This document shows, piece by piece, positions 60,145-64,000 of a DNA stretch of 64,000 nucleotides (positions within the stretch are counted from its first letter, which is position 1; each line of letters begins with the position of its first letter). The stretch comes from Lucifuga dentata (lineage: Eukaryota; Chordata; Actinopteri; Ophidiiformes; Bythitidae): positions 1-64,000 of the forward strand of contig VXCM01005604.1 of NCBI GenBank assembly GCA_014773175.1. Reading direction: 5' to 3'. The notes beneath the pieces were generated by a model. The model was not told where the DNA came from. It did not search any database and was given only the letters and a program-made list of their open reading frames with translations. Made by a program: the position numbers and the translations under genes.

Positions 60145-60312
60145 ACCGTTTCTCCACAAGAAATTTGAAGACAAAATCACAAATTTCGTCCATGAAATGT
60201 GAGAAATTTGTCCACAGAGTGCAAGAAGTTGTCCATGCTATGAAATTTGTCTACAAAATGCGAGAAATTGTCCCTATGGAATTCATCCACAAAATGAGAG
60301 AAATTGGTCCAT
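60145..60312. repeat. degenerate tandem repeat, about 20-bp unit
   Basis: Roughly seven imperfect copies of GAGAAATTTGTCCACAAAATG-like units, with lengths of about 15 to 23 bp. Confidence 0.6.
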
Positions 60313-61039
60313 AATACATGTGTGTGTGCGTATTAGCAGCAATACTCAACAGTTTAAAAACATTTCAGCAGAAAGCAGATGAACACCAAAACAGACCAGC
60401 AACACATGAAAACTTATGGCATATTGTAACATTTACCCAGCAGCAACACAGTGTAGCAGCTCATGTCATAACATAGATTATAACACAGCATAGCATTGTG
60501 AGAAAATGTTTGCATATTTAAACCACTTTACAAAAACCAGCATAAGTATGACACAGACCAGCAACAACACAGGCAGCATTTAAGTGTTTAGTGTAGCATT
60601 TGTTATATTCACCCTGCCAGAATACATGTTAACAATCATCAAGCAGCAGCTACATTGTTAGCACCAAAACGTTTGCTAGCTGGTTAGCATGCACACTGAC
60701 AACCAAGACATACCAGCAGCACAGGAAAGCGTGTGTAATACAGGGTTGCCAACTCTCATGCATTGAGTGTGAGACTTATGGAATCAGATGTGTCAAAAGT
60801 ATTAAAATTTCTCAAGCATCGTAACAAAAAAAAAATTGTAACTGTAAAACAAAAAAGTTTCCAAACAAAAAATATTACTCAAATGCAAAAAATAAAAGTT
60901 TGCAAACAAAAAAAAAAAATTCTCAATCGCAAAATATAAAACTTTGTTTGAAAAGACAGCATTCCGTTTAGTTACAATTTTTTTTATTTTCACTTTCAAT
61001 GCGCAGGTTTTTGTTTGCGGTTCTCTTTTTTTCAGTTGC

Positions 61040-61168
61040 GCTTCTAGTTTTTCAGTTACGCTTCTCCAATTTTCGTTTGCACTTCTCTTTTTTTTTTTCG
61101 TTTNGCTTCTAGTTTTTCAGTTACGCTTCTCCAATTTTCGTTTGCACTTCTCTTTTTTTTTTTCGTTT
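61040..61168. other. probable false duplication around N at 61104 (64 bp)
   Basis: The block starting GCTTCTAGTTTTTCAGTTAC is identical at 61040-61103 and 61105-61168, with one N between. Confidence 0.85.
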
Positions 61169-62227
61169 GCGATTCTGACACAAAGCTCATGCGTGGGCGT
61201 GGCTTACAGGGGACCGCACCTTCTACGTCCTGATTAGTCAACAACTTTTTGAGTGAGAACTGGATCTCAGAGTGCCAGTTTGCAGCTCCGCACCGGCTTT
61301 AAAAGATTTACACCAAAGCGAAGGTGAGTGTCTGTTTAAGAGGCTTTTAGCTTATACTTCTGTTATCATAGTTAACTATAGACGTACTCGTACTCTAGAT
61401 GTGCTTTAGACGTCTAAAGTTATCAAAGCACATGTTTGGCTTCACCAACGTTCATGGAAAGCTAGCTGTTAGCTTTGTACCGACCTTAATGCCAATTTTA
61501 GAAGTTAATGTTGGGTCTAAAGTCAACAGTCTGACAGGTTTTGACAGGTTGTTAATTTTTATCTGTTTCTTTCGCTACACCAGAGCAACATGAGTTCTAC
61601 CACACAAGACAGACGGACTGACCTCATCAGGTAAGCAGAACAGACTGCAGAGAGCGGCTAACATTAGCCACATTTAACATTTAACAAGATGACCAGTTTT
61701 CATGTAACGTTGGTTTACTATACTACCCACTACTTATCTGATTATCACGTTAGGCTTTGGAAATCTGGTAATATGTGCTCTTAAATGACATCTAAATTCA
61801 TATCTGCATCTGAATAGCACTAAGTGGCGCTCTGCTTTCATTAGTGTTTTGTTAGTTAGTGTTATGTTAGTTGTTTTTTGAAAGATTAGGGGATTTGAAA
61901 AAATGCATTTTTATGATTTGGAAAAAAGTTGTCAGGAATATAACATGTATACAGGCAGTAGTTATTGAGTTAAACCTGCAAACTCACTGGTGTGGTCCTT
62001 TACTGAACAAATACACTACAACTGATTATTAAAATATACACTATAATTGCTTGATTTTTACATTGTGCTTTGTGTTTCTCAGAGGAAGCATCCAAATCTC
62101 TCACTTCTGACCACAAAAGACACCTGTCATTCTGAGATGAGTCAGCAGCCCTGCACATCTGAACAAGGTCAAAGAGGCCTTGCATCCTCCCTTCAAACAA
62201 GCAAAACCTGGACACTGTGCATCTCAA

Positions 62228-62395
62228 ACTGCAGTCAGTAGACTAATATTTGATTTTGTGATTGATGATATTCAGTCTTTCTCATTGGTTGAGCAGCCTT
62301 CATTCAAAAAACTTGTAGAGGGAATCAATGGTGGCAAAAGAGTTACGATCAGAAAGACACGAGTCCAGCGTATTGAGAGGGAATTTGCTGCCTGA
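62228..62395 (+). pseudogene. hAT/ZBED-like transposase remnant
   Basis: The frame ending at 62395 encodes DFVIDDIQSFSLVEQPSFKK then LVEGINGGKRVTIRKTR. The IxDxQxFSxVExxxFKxL pattern is typical of the region after the BED finger in hAT transposases and ZBED proteins. No BED finger and no catalytic or dimerisation region were found, and the frame closes with TGA, so this is a fragment. Confidence 0.6.
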
Positions 62396-62485
62396 AAGAA
62401 ACCTTGACTTCAAAACTTCAGAATGTGACAAGTGTGAGCACAGCAGCAAATATGTGGACTGCACAAGTTTCTTTGGTATGACATG

Positions 62486-62690
62486 CAGAGGTGTAAAGAG
62501 TAATATTGTATTCAAGTAAAAGTAAAAGTATTGTGTAAAAATGTACTTAAGTAAAAGTAAAAAGTATTTTGTTTCAAATGTACTCTGAGTGAAAAGTACT
62601 GAGTTACATTTTATANAGTAAAAGTAAAAAGTATTTTGTTTCAAATGTACTCTGAGTGAAAAGTACTGAGTTACATTTTATACGTTACCA
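62486..62690 (+). mobile_element. Tol2-like hAT terminal repeat
   Basis: CAGAGGTGTAAAGAGTAATA followed by repeated AAGTAAAAGTA motifs closely resembles the subterminal structure of Tol2-type hAT elements of fish. It directly follows the transposase remnant. The opposite end and an 8-bp target duplication were not found. It includes the duplicated block around the N at 62616. Confidence 0.55.
62550..62682. other. probable false duplication around N at 62616 (66 bp)
   Basis: The block starting AGTAAAAGTAAAAAGTATTT is identical at 62550-62615 and 62617-62682. Confidence 0.85.
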
Positions 62691-62929
62691 CAAAATGCAA
62701 AAAATACATACATTTTAAACAATTTCAGTGAAAAATATAGCCGCAACCTTCAATAAGCGGGGTCCAAGCACGTGTGACAACTCGACAAATGATTCAGTTT
62801 TAGCAGAAGTCGACTGCACAGATATTTACCAAGTTTGGTGACAATAGACACAATCATTCATGAGATATCGCAGTTTTTGTTGACTAATCTACACCGACAC
62901 AAATTTGGTAGCCAATTGCAGCAAAAGGG

Positions 62930-63060
62930 TAGTACTTTCTATAGCCTTACTATAGTCTTACTATAATTACTATAGTTGTACTATACACTTACTANTAGTA
63001 CTTTCTATAGCCTTACTATAGTCTTACTATAATTACTATAGTTGTACTATACACTTACTA
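62930..63060. other. probable false duplication around N at 62995 (65 bp)
   Basis: The block starting TAGTACTTTCTATAGCC is identical at 62930-62994 and 62996-63060, at the start of the minisatellite. Confidence 0.85.
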
Positions 63061-63104
63061 TGGCGTTTCTATAAATTTACTATAGTGACTATAGTAAGTA
63101 TACT

Positions 63105-63139
63105 AAGTGTATCGTAAGACTTAGTCTTACGATACACTT
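63105..63139. repeat. palindrome at an orientation switch (16-bp arms)
   Basis: AAGTGTATCGTAAGAC, 3-nt spacer TTA, then the exact reverse complement. Units to the left (63080-63120) read in reverse orientation relative to the rest of the array. Confidence 0.9.
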
Positions 63140-63435
63140 ACTATAGTCTTGCTATACACTTACTACAGTCTTACTGTACACTTAATATAGTCTTACTATA
63201 CACTTACTATAGTCTTACTACAGTCTTACTGTAGTCTTTTTTATACACCTACTATAGTCTTACTATACACTTACTACACACTTACTATAGTCTTACGATA
63301 CACTTACTATAGACTTTTTATACACTTATTATAGTCTTACTATACACTTACGATAATCTTACTACACACTTAATATAGCCTTTTTATATATGTATTATTG
63401 TGTTACTATAAACTTAATACATATAACACTATAGT

Positions 63436-63481
63436 AAGTGTATAGTAAGACTACATAGTAAGATAGTCTTACTATACACTT
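63436..63481. repeat. palindrome at a second orientation switch (18-bp arms)
   Basis: AAGTGTATAGTAAGACTA and its exact reverse complement with a 10-nt spacer. Confidence 0.9.
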
Positions 63482-63541
63482 TACTATAGTTTTTCTATGC
63501 ACTTACTATAGTCTTTTTATATACTTACTAGAGTCTTACTG

Positions 63542-63676
63542 TACACTTACTATAGACTTACTATACTCTTACAATACACTTATATTAGTCTTACTATACA
63601 ATTACTACNTACACTTACTATAGACTTACTATACTCTTACAATACACTTATATTAGTCTTACTATACAATTACTAC
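63542..63676. other. probable false duplication around N at 63609 (67 bp)
   Basis: The block starting TACACTTACTATAGACTTAC is identical at 63542-63608 and 63610-63676. In a tandem array a true duplication is possible, but the N and the length match the five other cases. Confidence 0.75.
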
Positions 63677-64000
63677 TGTCTTTTTATACACTTACTATAG
63701 TCTTACTATACACTTATAGTCTTATTAGACATTTACTATAGTCTTATACACTTACTATAGTCTTACTATGCACCTACAATACTATTACTATACACTTACT
63801 ATAGTCTTACTATACACTTACTATAGCATTTACTATACACTTACTATAGTCTTATACACTTACTATACTCTTTTTTACACACTTACTATATTCTTACTAT
63901 AGACTCACTATAGCCTATACACTTCTATAGTATTACTATGCACTTACTATAGCCTTATTATACACATACTATAGTCTTTTTATACATTTACTATAGTCTT

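Larger units (their letters stand above)
57791..60740. other. intergenic DNA upstream of tpmt
   Basis: No supported gene; the 132-codon frame at 58689-59087 and the 108-codon frame at 58945-59271 overlap, lack domains and look accidental. It holds a DNA-transposon terminus-like block (57999-58055), a probable false duplication (58300-58432), AAT repeats (59731-59772), a CT microsatellite (59903-59940) and a degenerate tandem repeat (60145-60312). Confidence 0.6.
60741..62485 (+). mobile_element. degenerate hAT-type element
   Basis: The left end CAGGGTTGCCAACTCTCATG resembles a hAT terminal inverted repeat common in fish. A transposase remnant follows at 62228-62395. A spliced promoter-proximal structure may precede it: donor GCGAAG|GTGAGT near 61323, then a short exon with ATGAGTTCTACC near 61590 and donor CATCAG|GTAAGC. 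The right terminus was not found; the element is broken, and contains the duplicated block around the N at 61104. Confidence 0.45.
62930..64000. repeat. minisatellite of alternating 11-mers
   Basis: More than 1 kb of alternating TTACTATAGTC and TTACTATACAC units (22-bp composite) with substitutions, lost units and two orientation switches. It continues past the window end. AT content is high and there is no coding capacity. Confidence 0.9.

Noticed and set aside
62930..64000. CRISPR-like array
   Set aside because: Units are contiguous degenerate 11/22-mers without unique spacers, in a vertebrate genome; it is a minisatellite.

Overview
The window looks like a piece of a spiny-rayed (perciform-type) teleost nuclear genome. 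The coding sequence is split into short exons with GT/AG introns, and the exons encode vertebrate proteins. The non-coding DNA is AT-rich and full of CA/GT, GA/CT and AT microsatellites, homopolymer runs and fish-type DNA-transposon remnants. No bacterial operons, CRISPR arrays, tRNA or rRNA genes were seen.

Two genes can be reconstructed completely, both on the minus strand. (1) sdc2 (syndecan-2): five coding exons at 48781-48722, 17680-17566, 16342-16170, 15176-15047 and 11015-10852. They encode 213 residues: signal peptide, acidic Ser-Gly glycosaminoglycan attachment segment, variable ectodomain, GGVIG-containing transmembrane helix, and the conserved cytoplasmic tail ending EFYA. The first intron is about 31 kb and fills half the window. 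A long 3' UTR probably runs to about 8400. (2) tpmt (thiopurine S-methyltransferase): eight coding exons from 56133 down to 53880, encoding 233 residues, probably with a non-coding first exon near 57730. All splice phases close exactly in both genes.

Layout from left to right: 1-8.4 kb, intergenic DNA downstream of sdc2, with a strong hairpin at 3540-3618 and one doubtful exon-like stretch at 6037-6179. 8.4-49.2 kb, the sdc2 gene; its introns carry a palindromic MITE (28744-29104), a TIR element (35154-35851), a diverged repeat pair, AT-rich palindromes and microsatellites. 49.2-53.9 kb, the spacer between tpmt and sdc2. 53.9-57.8 kb, tpmt. 57.8-62.9 kb, a transposon-rich stretch with hAT-type termini and a hAT/ZBED-like transposase remnant. 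62.9-64.0 kb, a minisatellite of alternating 11-mers that runs off the end of the window.

The two genes have no known functional link. Their head-to-tail neighbourhood is of interest because the human orthologues lie on different chromosomes. A technical point matters for any reader. The sequence has 19 single N characters. Six of them separate two copies of the same 64-67 bp sequence, as expected if contigs overlapping by a fixed k-mer length were joined with one N and not merged. One of these probably false duplications lies in the sdc2 5' leader. I did not find a convincing undescribed biological system. The most distinctive unexplained structures are the palindromes and hairpins and the inverting minisatellite.
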